64,000 nucleotides of DNA from Patagioenas fasciata (GCF_037038585.1 NC_092521.1:49217898-49281897); one strand, 5' to 3'; counted from the first letter of the stretch, positions 50,905 through 62,225 are shown. Translations and numbers: made by a program. Notes: generated from the sequence alone by a model not told the origin.

Positions 50905-51268
50905 CTCGCAGGGTTGCGAGTGTATTTATCCTTTCCGTGCACATATGCACGTGTAACTTTCTGTGTTTAATACAAACACGAGTAACTTTCCGTGCACACT
51001 TGCACGCGTAGTTTCCGTGCTTAATACAAGCATGTGTACTTTCTGTGCACATTTGCACGTGCAACTTTCCACGCACACTTGCACGCGTACTTTATTTCCT
51101 CGCAGAATCGTGAGTGTGTTTTCCTCCCGTGCTTCCACATAAGCACGTGTAGTATTCCATGCACATTTGCACGTGAAAGTAAATTAACCCTTGCAGGATT
51201 GCGAGTGTATTATAAATTTACCCTCGCGGAATCGTGAGTGTACATTTTCCGTACTCACTACAAGTACG
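50905..51268 (+). repeat. Array of about 13 short hairpins in the LTR R region
   Basis: Successive 14-20 nt inverted repeats are separated by related spacers rich in GTGTA and ACTTTC. There are three arm types: CTCGCA with TGCGAG; CGTGCA with TGCACG; CGTGCTT with AAGCACG. Perfect Watson-Crick examples lie at 50905-50920, 50936-50951, 50991-51006, 51128-51147 and 51250-51268. Members with G-U pairs lie at 50962-50980, 51016-51034, 51044-51059, 51190-51205 and 51223-51238. Imperfect members lie at 51070-51085, 51099-51114 and 51058-51073 within the next lines of the array (the last centred near 51158-51173). Loops are mostly 4-6 nt. This would fold as a string of stem-loops in the LTR transcript. 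Function is unknown. Confidence 0.75.
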
Positions 51269-51488
51269 TGTATCTCTTTAAAAATAATCCCGCACTGTGT
51301 TCAGGCAAGTGAGTACTCCTCCGGGACTCAGAGACGGTTCCAGCATTGTTTTGGGTGAAGCCATGTGCATGCACTCTGTGGACCTCCTGTTGTATTAGTT
51401 GCTGCCCCTTAATAATTTTCCTCAACTGATATCCGAACCTGTATTTAAGTCACTTCTGGAGTGCTGAAACCCTGTTTCTCACCGGTTT

Positions 51489-51494
51489 AATAAA
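51489..51494 (+). terminator. LTR poly(A) signal
   Basis: AATAAA in 'ggtttaataaaagttgg', 54 bp before the LTR end, followed by a GT-rich 'gttggtttgg' and 'ctgttgtcc'. The R/U5 border is expected about 15-20 nt downstream. Confidence 0.7.
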
Positions 51495-51548
51495 AGTTGG
51501 TTTGGACCCTGTTGTCCCTTAAACTAATCTCAGGGTGCCTCCGTGACA

Positions 51549-51553
51549 CCACT
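51549..51553 (+). repeat. 3' target-site duplication of the solo LTR (CCACT)
   Basis: An exact copy of the pentamer at 50485-50489. Its perfect state means it has not been altered since integration. Confidence 0.85.
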
Positions 51554-54500
51554 GTTTAAATAAATTGAAGAAAAGAACATGTTCCGGTAGCTGAATGAGG
51601 TGAAAGTGGTGCTGCTTAGACCATGCAGGATTTAAAACTTTGTGGAAATGCAGTGGACCAGAGCAGAACTTGAGAAATAACTGATGTTTACAAATAAAGT
51701 TGGTACGGGGTGGTATAATATCCATTTACTCATATGCTGTTAATAATTCTATTCTAGCTGTCAGGAGAAATTCTGTGGCCCGCACAGTAAAATTTCTGTT
51801 CAGTGGGCATCATCAGAAGTCCCAGACCACCAGAACGTTCAAAAAGTGATGGTATGGAAGATTTAACAAAATACTGTAAACTCTGAGTTTTATCAGCACT
51901 CTGAATTGCTGTATTCATACTTGTCTCTCCCATATCAAAAAAAAGATAGCTCAGGTAAAAGGTAAGTGGGTAATGAGTAGCTGAGACCAAATGAAGTGTT
52001 TGTGATGCCTTATTTCAAGTGCTGGTATGTATAAACCAGAGGTACACAACAGTGTAATTTTTGCAAGGATACAGAAAACATGGTGAAAATTGAAGGCAAC
52101 ACCTTTAAAATCAATAGCAGAAAATGCTTTTTATGACATGTACAACTATGACTCCATCCTCAAGATATTATTGAAGCCGAGGGCATAGTAAGATTAAAAA
52201 AAATGAATTGGAGATATGTATAAGAACATAGACAGTTACATTAGATCACGTGAAACAGTTTATCTTGAAAGAATGTAAAACCTCATGCTTTACAGCTTTA
52301 TGCAACAAGCAGCATGCTGGAGTTTGGAAGATATTTCTGTTGATGCCTTGGCAATAAATATTGGGAGTATGTTTAGATTTCTTTTTATCATAAAATAATC
52401 TCACTCTGCAAAACCATTATTAGCAGCAGATTGTTGGTTTAGGTTGCAGAATTAAACTGAGATGTAGATCTGAAATGTGGTGACAATGTTCTGTTCAGAT
52501 TTGTTTTTTTCTACTATGGTGAAATGTATCACCAAAATAATGTGAATAGTGAAATACTTCTGGTTTTAGTTTGCAAGATGTTGGATGCTTTCACTCAATT
52601 CTCTTAAGCTTTACCTAACACAGTTTTTCAAGAATCTTGAATCAAGATCTTGACTGATCCAGCAGAATGTCTCATTTCCCGTGCCTACGATCTGATGATT
52701 TAAAAAAGGAGTTTTTCAGTTTTCTATAGATAATGTTTTCTAATTTTCCCTTGTTGTTCTTCCCTCCGTCTTAAGAAATGAAGGTAGTTTGGTGTGTCAG
52801 TGACTTAACATTCGTACATGTCTGGTTTCTGGTGGGTAAGAGCTGTGGGGCTGCAAAAGAAGCTCCTGGAATAGCCGGAGCTATTAATCTGCCAGCTCCT
52901 CAGAGCACGGCTTTATATTCACTTGCCTTGACACTTTTAAACAAATGGTGTAGGTGAATTGCCATATAAATGCTGTTGCATTTTGGTTCATAATTTTCAT
53001 TTAATCTAAAAGTTAATTTTACACAGCATAAATTCTAATCACCTACTGCAGTTGGTGTTGCCAGAAGTGTGCTGGCATCTTGACACAGGCATATTACAGA
53101 TATTTGTGTAGAAAAATGCCATTTGCTAGGGCAGGCTTGGTAGAAATACACATTTTGTTTTTATGATATTAAGTTAAATCAATTGTACCTTCTGACTCTT
53201 TTTAGCAAACTTCACATCAAGTGAAGAATTTTTAATCTCCTCTTTTAAATTGCTACCTTTACGTTTTTCCAGCCCGTAACTTTTCATAGCCCAGAGCCTT
53301 TAGGTGTCCTTTACACAGGGCTACAATATAAACAGGTGCCACAGTTCTTAAGAGTTTCTATCTGATCAGTTGCCCTACTCATTAAGGTAGTTTCTTACCA
53401 AGTTGATACAGCGTCAATCTCAAAGGTTAACGGTGGTATATCTCCTCCTCCTTTTTTTTCCCCCAGCAATGATACAGATCATTTCAGAGCCAGTTCTTCT
53501 TATTTGAGCACCTAGATAACTACATCGATCTACTTGCTCCCAAGGCTGTTTCCAGCTTGGATAAAATGTTTGCCTTCTATCATGAAATATCTTTAGAAAC
53601 TTACTGTTGAGGGGAAAGGGTTCTGCTAAAAAGCGACAGAGTTTTTAATTTCTTAATCCCAGAGAGCCTGTCTGTCTGAGCATGACAAAGTATTTGTGAG
53701 CTTGATGCTGGTTTTGGATTTATCACCTATGTCAGTATCCATGTAGGCTCAGGTAAGAACATAGCAAAACTGAGACAGGCGTCAAGGCTTTTGTTGTATT
53801 CCCTGAAGTTTTTGGCTGATGTCAAGTGGTTGATTTTAGCACCGTGAGTAGATGCTTGGTGGATACCAGGATATCTGTAAAGGCTGCAAGTACCGTGTGT
53901 GCATGCTGACGTGTCTAATGGAGCCTGGTGTTCATCAGTGCTTGTTATGATGGTTGCTGTGCTCTTGCTATAAAGACAGCACTGATACTTTATTGTCTCA
54001 GAAGCTTAGTTCTGTATGGCTTGTATTGTTTGCCCTTCAGTTTCACATTGCTCCATGTTTTCCTGCTCTTTGGCAGCAAACAAGGAAGGCAGAAAAACAG
54101 GAATCTTATGTGAGACCCACTCTGCTGAGGAAGGTGCAAGGAACATAGAGATAAATTAATTTTGCTGCTTCAGGAGTTCTTTTTACTGTTTAGAAATTTG
54201 GAGTTGAAAATGTGGTAGACCTGAGATCTGTGAGCCAAGTCATGATAGAGGTGACCTGCTGACTAACTCTTCTTGATATTCTGGACTATTATAATTAAGT
54301 GACCACTGACAGCTGCTCACCATTTGAAGGAGCACTTGGCAATATGTCTGTGTGACCAATTTGTACCATTTTTTTGTAGTGAGCCAGTGGACCAAAGCAC
54401 TTTTTGTTAAGCTGCCTACATTTCTATGGAGAATTGTTGCAGGAGGATGCTGCAGGGCGTTGTGCTGGTTGGTGTGTGCTTGTGTCTTTGCAACATGTTG

Positions 54501-54954
54501 GTCCAGTGACTCAGTAACTTGTAGGCTGCCCCATGTTATCCCATCAGTAGCGCAGACAGTTTGTATATTTAGATGAATATTATTACTTTGTTGCTGTTTC
54601 TCATCATGGGACGGTGTTGACCATCTGTTTCTGTAAGCCATGACAGCTCACTTTTTGACCATGCCGATCCTCTCGAAGGGTAGCAGACAAGACTCACCTT
54701 CAAGTCTGACAAAGATGCAGAGGTAGAATTGTTGCTGGAGATATTGGAAAATGTCTGTGAAAAAGAATGGATAGCAATTATTTATGGAATTAACCACATG
54801 GATAATAAGATCATTGTAGTTCCTCCTTTGATATGTGTTTCAGACTACCTTCTCTGTTGCTATTGGGGGGCTCTGAGCCCAAGAGACAGCTACAAATTAG
54901 TGGATTTACATTATGTTTATAATTTGGAAGAAGGGTGAAGGATGTGAAGACTGC
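51554..54954. other. Intergenic DNA, no gene recognised
   Basis: AT-rich sequence with only chance reading frames. The minus-strand frame at 54240-54641 (133 codons) has no recognisable domain or repeat of composition and lies next to a transposon fossil. It may be part of the same decayed insertion, but I cannot show that. Confidence 0.55.
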
Positions 54955-55362
54955 TGTAGGGAACTGCTCTCTGAGTTTCTAAAAGAGCACACCACCTTCC
55001 AAGCACCAGCACGTATGAGATAAAGGGTGCTCAAAAGGCTTCAGTTGCTCAGTGGCTGGTGACTTCAGAGTGGGAAAGTCTACTGCAAAGATGGACAATG
55101 AAATCTGCATTTTCCTGGCGAAATCGTAAAGGTATGTGGAACCTCACCCAGTGTTGAGTCCTCACTTTCTAGCGCTGTGACTGTACCTCTGACTACATCA
55201 ACAGGAAGAGTTTACTGCTCCTTTACAATGAGACTTCATGGATTTCCACAGGTGTATTGACTAGTGTCACTGGCCCAGGCTGGGATACTCCTCTCCCTCA
55301 CCATCTTCTGCATCGTGAGAGCAGGGGAGACAGGTACTCCTTTTTTTCCAGATAAATGAATA
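54955..55362 (+). pseudogene. Decayed Harbinger (PIF/HARBI1-like) transposase fragment
   Basis: Three blocks occur in the order found in Harbinger-type transposases, but in different frames. From 54961 the frame reads Glu-Leu-Leu-Ser-Glu-Phe-Leu-Lys-Glu-His-Thr-Thr-Phe-Gln-Ala-Pro, like the N-terminal 'TTF-x-x-P' block, to a stop at 55021. From 55049 to 55108 it reads Ser-Val-Ala-Gly-Asp-Phe-Arg-Val-Gly-Lys-Ser-Thr-Ala, ending Glu-Ile-Cys, like the helix-turn-helix consensus SVA-x-x-F-x-VGKST...EVC. At 55191 it reads Asp-Tyr-Ile-Asn-Arg-Lys-Ser, like the catalytic-domain motif Y-x-NRK. A further Gly-Thr-Pro-Phe-Phe-Pro-Asp stretch lies near 55333. The spacing between HTH and NRK is shorter than normal and stops and shifts abound, so it is dead. 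Whether it is a transposon copy or a domesticated-gene pseudogene is open. Identification rests on remembered family motifs. Confidence 0.45.
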
Positions 55363-55736
55363 TCCAAGGAGAGTAGGTCTCTAAGTGCACTCTGGGCAGT
55401 GGTGCCAACAGTCGGTGGCATAAGGTCATGATGGTGTACAGAGTCCATTTTTCCCCCATGCTGTACTCTGATGAATCTGAGAGCTATGTAGACTTCGAAA
55501 GCAAAAAAATAGATTTGGGTAAAGGGAGAGTGTCAAAAGTTAGGAGGAGGAAGAGATGGCAAGACTTAAAAACATCTACAAGCATAAAGGCTTCCTTCAT
55601 GTAGCGCAGGAGGTTTGTAAGGGCAAGGGAGGCTCTGTAGCGCCAGTGCCAACACGGGGTGAGAACTTGATGTTTTACAATGGGTTCGATGGCTGATGGC
55701 ATTCTGAGAAGACAAAAAATCAAATAATAAACTAAT

Positions 55737-56235
55737 ACACATTGGAAGGGACCTAAGGGGGTCTCTAGTCCAACCTCCTGCTCAAAGCTGTGTCAATTAT
55801 GAAATCAGATCGGGTTGCTTAGGTCTTCATCCACTCAGGCCTTGAAAACTTGCAAGAATGGAGACTGCACAACCTCTCTGAGTAAGACATTCCCTTGTCT
55901 GATTTTCCTTCATATGAAAAAGTTCTTTTAGCAAGTCTGAACTTTCTTTTCTTCAGCTCCTGCCTGTTGTGTCTTGTCCTCCAACTACGCACTGGCATAA
56001 AGTACCTGGCTTGGTCTTGCTAACCTCGCTTTAGCTGCTTGGAACCTTCTGTTAGGTCACCTCCAAAACCATTTCATCTCAGCTGTACTAGCCCTGTGCC
56101 CACAACCTCTTCTCAAAGAGCACGTGCTTCATCCTGGTGTCCCTCCACTGAATTGCTCTACTTCATCCATTTATTTGCCAAGGATGGGACAAGACTGGAC
56201 ACAGCGCTATAGGTCCACACAGCTCCCAGTGCATT
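55737..56235 (-). mobile_element. CR1 LINE, about 500 bp, old subfamily, minus strand
   Basis: The plus strand reads 'attggaagggacctaagggg...ctctagtccaacctcctgctc', the reverse complement of a CR1 3'UTR. It continues through the 'gagactgcacaacctctctg' segment into the end of the reverse-transcriptase region ('gactggacacagcgctatag'). Divergence is much higher than in the SS18 intronic copies and the octamer tail is gone. It lies 15-20 bp past a short minus-strand frame of unknown nature (55484-55723). Confidence 0.85.
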
Positions 56236-58746
56236 GTCAGTCTATAGCAGTCAAAGATATCAGTGCCCAGAAACAGAATGTGACAGGAACCAAAGATTAT
56301 ATAGAAGAAAGTATTAATTTATAAGATCAGAGGAGAAACAATAATGAGGATAATGAATCGATATGTTTAAAATTCCAGATGTCTGTATATAAATGCAGTA
56401 AGTACAGGAATATACGGAAAGATTCTTAAGTGTATGATCAAAGTTAGGACTGCATTGGCATAACAGAAACATGGTTCTATTTATTTATTTACAGGGCTTG
56501 AACATTAACATATACAGAACTTTTTTCAAGTAGAGCGACTTGAAGAGAGAATAGACTTTGTCAGAGAATAAGGCAGTATGTCTTCTCTGAGGTGTGGAAA
56601 ATTGACCAATTGAGAATCTGTGGCAATAACAAATGGGAAGACAGGAAATGCTGTCATCATGGTGAGTGTTCATTATAGATTTTGAACTAGATCTGCCTGA
56701 GGTGCACTGGGCCATTCCGCAGCTGGCCAAGATGAGTCACCTGAGATGCAGAAGTTGATGGCAATGGAGAATGGTGACTCTGCAAATGTGTCTTGAGAAG
56801 GGGATGCAGCAGAATACAGCCAGGTTCCTAGGAGAGTTTTGATACAGAAGGCTAAGGAAAGCAGCCAAATGGAAGAGGTCTTCTGTGTTCTTTTTTACCG
56901 GTGAGGTGATGTCACCTCTCAGTGCAGAGTGGAATTTGTCAAATTTGGTTGAAATTTCTCAAGGAGTTCACTGTTTCTCAGGAAGCACAACAAACAGCAA
57001 ACTTCCACAAAGAAGGTGTCTGTAATATCAGAGAATGAAGAGGAAACATGGAGGGAAAAAAAGTCTAGAACAAGGAATTTAGGAGAGCTGTAAGTCCTTA
57101 AAAAAACTTATGCTGTGGGTGGACATACAAATTATCCCAGTGTGGAAGATCAAGAGCTTATTAGTGCCTTCAATCAAAAGATGAAGTGCACAGAAAGCTC
57201 CAGTTGCTAGGATTAAGTTTAAAAGAAGAGTAGAACACGTGGAAATAAAATCAATGCAAGCAACAAACTGAAGTGTAAATATTCAGAGATACTGGTAGAA
57301 AAGGGAGAGGTGGTCCATTACTTCACAGAGAATGAAAGCTGTTGGCAGTGTTGCTGAACAATATTCAAGCTTAGGACATTGCTTCTAGACTTAGGTGTAA
57401 CTTACATCACTTACACAAATACCTGATGAGGAACAATTCATTAGGTACATGTTACTTTACTATAGTTACAGGAAACTATTAGATTGCTACCCCTATTTTA
57501 GGATCAAGGAACTAGTAAAATAACAGCAATAATAACAATACAGTCTAGATTTGTTATCTTAGTGCCTGTATCAAACCAATTTATGGCAGGAGGTAAGATG
57601 GTGGGCACATTAGAGGTAGGCTCTTGGTGGGGATAATTATACCCAAATGACCACTGGGAAGAGGTGAGTATGGAGAGATGATGGTGGGTGGATCTCAGAG
57701 GGGAATAACATGTATTGATCATATTTATCAAACACAGTGAGCTGACCACAAGATCCATAATACTGTATTTGCTTATTATAGTACCAAACATATATTAGCT
57801 CTAACATAGATTACACTTTTAATCCCCAGCACCGCTGAGGGAGCCATGAACTTCCAGCAAAGGATTGGGCAGGGAGGGAGTAAATAAATGATCTTGCAGA
57901 GCACCTGCCAGCTGCCACATCCCCTGGAAATGGATGCTGGGAAACCAGTAGCTACAACTCTCCTTTTGAGCATCAGTTGCTGCTGCTGCTTGGTTGTACT
58001 GTTACTCATTTTTTACTTAGAAAACATCCTTTAATTTTAAACTTTGCCCACACAAATTAACAACTTCATGATTCAGTGGGTCCCATGCTGCTGAGTGATT
58101 ATCAACCTTATTAAGCATCAGTGCAGGTTTCCCAATTGGCACTGAGAAACTGTGGCTTTTGGGGAGGTGGGAATCCAGGTTCTCTATTACAGAAACTATT
58201 GTTAAGCACCACCATCTATGGTTTGTTTCTCTTTTTGGTGGTGAGAACCTAATGATGCTCAGGATATCCTTCCACTGTCATCTTCAGCTGAGCTGGAGAT
58301 GTCCCAGCCAGAGCTGCAGACAGCGCCTGTGCTAGGGAAAGAGGTTTTATTGCCATCACAGAAAGAACTCCCATTCCCTAGGCGCCCTTACTGAGGCTGG
58401 AGGAAGAGGAGGTAAAGAAGTATTATTAGTCTTTCTCTGGAGGAAGCAGCTGAGCAGCTGGGTGCCAAGTGCAGGGGAAACTGCTCTTCCTAGGGTGGGG
58501 AGCACTGGAGTGGCACAGCAGAGTCCCTGCAAGACACAGAACTCAGCAGAAGTTCTTTTTCAGAGTTATTTAATGGGCCCACACCTACTGCTTTAGACCA
58601 CGCTAGCTGGTGTGTATGCAAAAGCAACTATAATACTTTTTCTGAGGTTTGCTGAAAAAATTAGCTTTGCACCATTTGGGCATATTTCCTAGCTAGTAAG
58701 CATAGGAACTTGGGAGCAATGGGAAGTGGTGGCGGGGGGATATACT
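56236..58746. other. Intergenic DNA, no gene recognised
   Basis: No coding sequence, interspersed repeat or structured RNA was recognised. Purine-rich and moderately GC-rich patches occur near 56.7-57.1 and 58.2-58.6 kb. Confidence 0.55.
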
Positions 58747-59007
58747 GGGCAAGGACACAACAGGATGAGAGGAAACAGCCTCAAGTTGTGCCAGGGAAGG
58801 TTCAGATTGGATATTAGGAAAAACTTCATGGAAACGGTTGTCAGGCATTGGAACAGGCTGCCCAGGGAAGTGGTGCAATCACCATCCCTGGAGGTGTTTA
58901 AGAGACAAATAGATGAGGTTCTTAGGGACATGGTTTAGTGCTGGAGTTAGGTTATAGTTGGACTTGATGATCTTGAGGGTCTCTTCCAACCAAAATGATT
59001 CTGTGAC
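58747..59007 (+). mobile_element. CR1 LINE 3' end, 260 bp, plus strand
   Basis: It contains the CR1 signatures 'cattggaacaggctgcccag', 'ccatccctggaggtgttta' and 'ggacttgatgatcttgaggg', followed by 'tcttccaaccaaaatgattc' and a terminal 'tgattctgtga'. The 3'UTR wording differs from that of the intronic copies, so it belongs to a different CR1 subfamily. It is 5'-truncated. Confidence 0.92.
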
Positions 59008-62000
59008 AACCATATTATGTGTATTTTGGCACTTCCTGGAACAGCTGAGAACACAGGAGCAAAACAACTATTTTTATGTTATCTCCAATCCTCTCACATT
59101 TTTAAGAAAAACCTTTTAGGCTTTCCTCAAAGGTTTCTGAACATAATCCTAAAGACTGCAGTTGTCTTCAGCAGCCATAGCTCTACTAAACCTTCAAGAC
59201 CTAGTACTTCAATTTCAACATCCCACTCTCTAGCAAGTTGTTGAAGCTCCATTGCAAAGTTGAGTACTTCAAATCCTGCCAGTTAGAGCTCAGCCCTCAT
59301 TCCCACATAAACACAAGCATTTTGCAAACATGATCTGATATTAATTACCCCCATGGCACCAAAAGTCAGGATTTCCTGATGCAGCCCGCTAATGTAAAAT
59401 GCATTAGTGAAAATGCTGGCTCCAAGGGGCTAGGTTCTCTAAATAAACACAGCAAAGTTGTGTTTTATTTGCAGCTCCCAGGCTATTCTGAAAGACCGAT
59501 TTCTCCAACAAGAAAAAAAAGACTAAAATCATCCTTGGGTTTTTAATAGGTTATAAATGCCTCTTTTTCTATTCAGTTGCAGGAACTGAGTGTCAGGTTG
59601 TAGACCAATTAAATCTGAATCTTTCTTGCCTTAGAATGAAGTTTGTCCAGGCTCCTTTCTGTGAACATGTGCTTTGTGTTGTGTCTCTAATGGCAGATGG
59701 CTGAGGGTCAACAGGGCAGGATCCCACTTCTGACTTTTGGGCTAAGGAAGCAATACTAACATTGGTTGGTAAAAAAGGAGAAGTTTGTAAGAACTATGGA
59801 AGATTATTATGTAAAAAAAAAAAAAAACCAAACCCCAAAAAAGTGGTAATGTATAAGGCAATTAGTTAAAATTATTTTTTTTCCCCACTAAAAATGGGAA
59901 GGAGGACCATGGTTGCCCATTGCTGAGCTGCTGCTGCATCCCAAGTGCCAGCAGCAAACAGCTGGGGCTGTAACATTCTGGTCTGTGTGTGCCAGTAGTG
60001 TTCGCAGGGCGAAAGCTGCATACCCTGCCTGTGCCTGGAGAGGACCCCAGTGTGGGACAGGACTGGAGAGCATCAGGGAAGGGTGAGCTCCACTTCCAGA
60101 TGTTCTCCTGTCTCGCTGGCCATGCTGCTGGATTCAGGAGCTCCTCCAAAGTCCCACACAGTGCAATCTCCACACTGGCTAGTAGAAGGCTGCCTAAAAA
60201 TGCCTGTGGGAGATGCCATAGAAGTCATAGAGCAACAAGTCATAAGCCAACTTGGACTCCCCTGCCTTTCTGACAGCTCCACATCCTATTTGTGCCCAGG
60301 GTTTTAGAAGGGTCTTTGGAAATGAGACCCAAAGTATCTATCCTTGTTCTGACTCTTCTATTGTTTGCTTTTCCCTACCTTTCCCTCCTTAGGGATCAGG
60401 GAAATGGATTAAAGCCCTAGTCTAGCCCTTTTATATGGTATAATGAGGCTGAAACAGTAGTGAGGATTTCAATCCATAAATGGCAAGTACTATATAACTA
60501 GATTGTCAAAATAATGTGTACTCAGTCCTCTTCCTATTTCGGAGCAGCTAAAAATATATGCACTGGTATGATAAGATCAGGTACCAATACAAACATGTCA
60601 CCCCCACCTGATTTGAAACAAAAATGCCTGTTTAATATTACTACACTACAAATAAACAAATTTGTATCTGAAATGCTTTCCAGCACATATAATAAAATCT
60701 ATTCAGCTAATGGTCCCTTCACATTTACAAGAAGGGCTGAAACCTGCAATAGGTTGAAAGAAAATTCCATTACAATTTCAATAGAATACTTGTCCAGATC
60801 AAATTTTGTTTGAATCATCTAATGAGGCAGCCTTAATCACTGGGAAACTACAGCAGATTGTAGAGCAGTTTTCAAATGTTAATTCTGGAGGTAAACACAT
60901 TTTTATTTGAACAGTTTCTGTATGCCATGTTTCGTTACAAATTTAACTTTCATGATTCCAGCTAAAATGAAAGTCCTTTTCGTCTTGGCATTTTAACCTT
61001 GCACATTCTATTCTTTAGTTGAATCATATCCTAGAAAATGTTTTACTTTTGTCTTCCCTACTTATGGAGGAACAAGTGAAATGGCAACTTCAGTCTTCTC
61101 CAGATTTTTTTCGTAATCCAAAAAAATAAGTTTGCTGTACAAGTTTTCTACCAGTGTCAAGATCTGGGGGGAGAGGGAAGGACAGAGGATTCTAAAATTT
61201 CAAAACCAAATGCCTCTTTTCTAACCAGAGTTTTCAGAATTCATTCTTTGTCACACAGGTCTGAAAGGTTAAAAATAACTGTATCTCCTGAGACTTCTCC
61301 CTGGGCTGTGCTCTTCCCTGGGATTCTGTAAACTCTTTCCACCCAAACTGGGTCAGCCTCCGTACTTAATTTTAAAATCTCTGGGATCCAATGCTTTATA
61401 AAAATCAATGAGAACTTTCCTATTGTATAATCCCATCAGTCACATATGATATGCTCTGGCCTGATTCTGCTTAAGCTTGATTTTATATATTAAAATGGTG
61501 ATTATTAGTTTTAAAGAGCTGCAAGATTCTTGTGGAAAATTATGGGGAAAATTCTTCGTATGTGGAGTCTTTTCTCTGTCTCTTTATGCAGATTCTTTCC
61601 TTTTCAGGCAGGAAGCCTATAGTTAAAATGAAAATGTTTCATGATTTAATGTAGGAAATTTTCTTTTAAACTAAAAGCTGAGGAAGTACATTTTCTTATG
61701 TTTGCTCAGATTGTGTTTACAATGTGTTTTATTCTATGAAAATGTAATTACAAAAAATGGTAACAGAGATCACAAATATCTTGACAAATATTGTTTTTCA
61801 AGACATTTTGATAGCAGAGTTGTTCATGCAGCGAGCCTGTGAGGCTGAGAAGAACTTAAGCAATATTAAGTAGTATGGGGGACCATAACTATCAGATCAA
61901 TTAATAAACCAAAATGTCTTAGGTGTTTATGTAAAATACCTCACTGCTTTTCCAGTCTCTGCTTAAAGAGACTTTTCTTTGCTATGATGCCTACAAAATG

Positions 62001-62142
62001 TTTGACAACTCTTTGACTGCTTGCATGCTAAACCAGTGTCCACCGCACTCACCTTTTTCCTGTGTTCTGGCTTTTCTGGTGATATCCAGCTGTTTCTAGA
62101 CTCAGACTGTATTGGAATAAGAATCTTTCTGATCTGCATTTA
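59008..62142. other. Intergenic DNA, no gene recognised
   Basis: AT-rich sequence with a 15-A tract at 59813-59827. A GC-richer island-like patch lies at about 59890-60300, with overlapping chance frames on both strands but no domain or splice context. Nothing else is supported. Confidence 0.55.
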
Positions 62143-62225
62143 TGCAGCACCTAGCACAGTGTCATCCTAATGCATGGCAGGGACTAGAAGATGCTCTTGC
62201 AAAGAAAACGAACTGTGTCTCTGGG
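62143..62225 (+). repeat. Possible ancient amniote interspersed-repeat fragment
   Basis: The string 'atgcagcacctagcacagtg', followed by 'cctaatgcatggcagggact' and a decayed remainder, resembles a widespread old amniote repeat 3' end ('cagcgcctagcacaatgggg...'). Only about 80 bp can be aligned by eye. The family name is uncertain. Confidence 0.35.

Larger units (their letters stand above)
50490..51548 (+). mobile_element. Solo LTR of an endogenous retrovirus, 1059 bp, complete
   Basis: It begins TGT and ends ACA, and is flanked by CCACT on both sides. No gag-pol-env sequence or primer-binding site adjoins it, so this is a solo LTR left by recombination between the two LTRs of a provirus. U3 is about 50490-50797, with a 15-bp word repeated exactly 42 bp apart (50667-50681 and 50709-50723) and a TATA box at 50770. 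R is unusually long, about 700 nt, and contains the hairpin array. AATAAA lies at 51489 and U5 is short. A 5-bp duplication is usual for ERVL/class III elements, but class I elements can also make 4-5 bp, so the class is unresolved. It contains no coding sequence. It lies 3.5 kb past the SS18 stop codon, in the same orientation. Confidence 0.88.

Noticed and set aside
50452-50942. Open frames of 147 and 159 codons on both strands at the LTR start
   Set aside because: They lie in LTR U3/R sequence, overlap in opposite directions, start in flanking DNA and have no retroviral protein motif.
50905-51268. CRISPR-like array
   Set aside because: The units are short hairpins of varying sequence inside a vertebrate LTR, with no constant direct repeat and no unique equal-length spacers; no cas genes are present.
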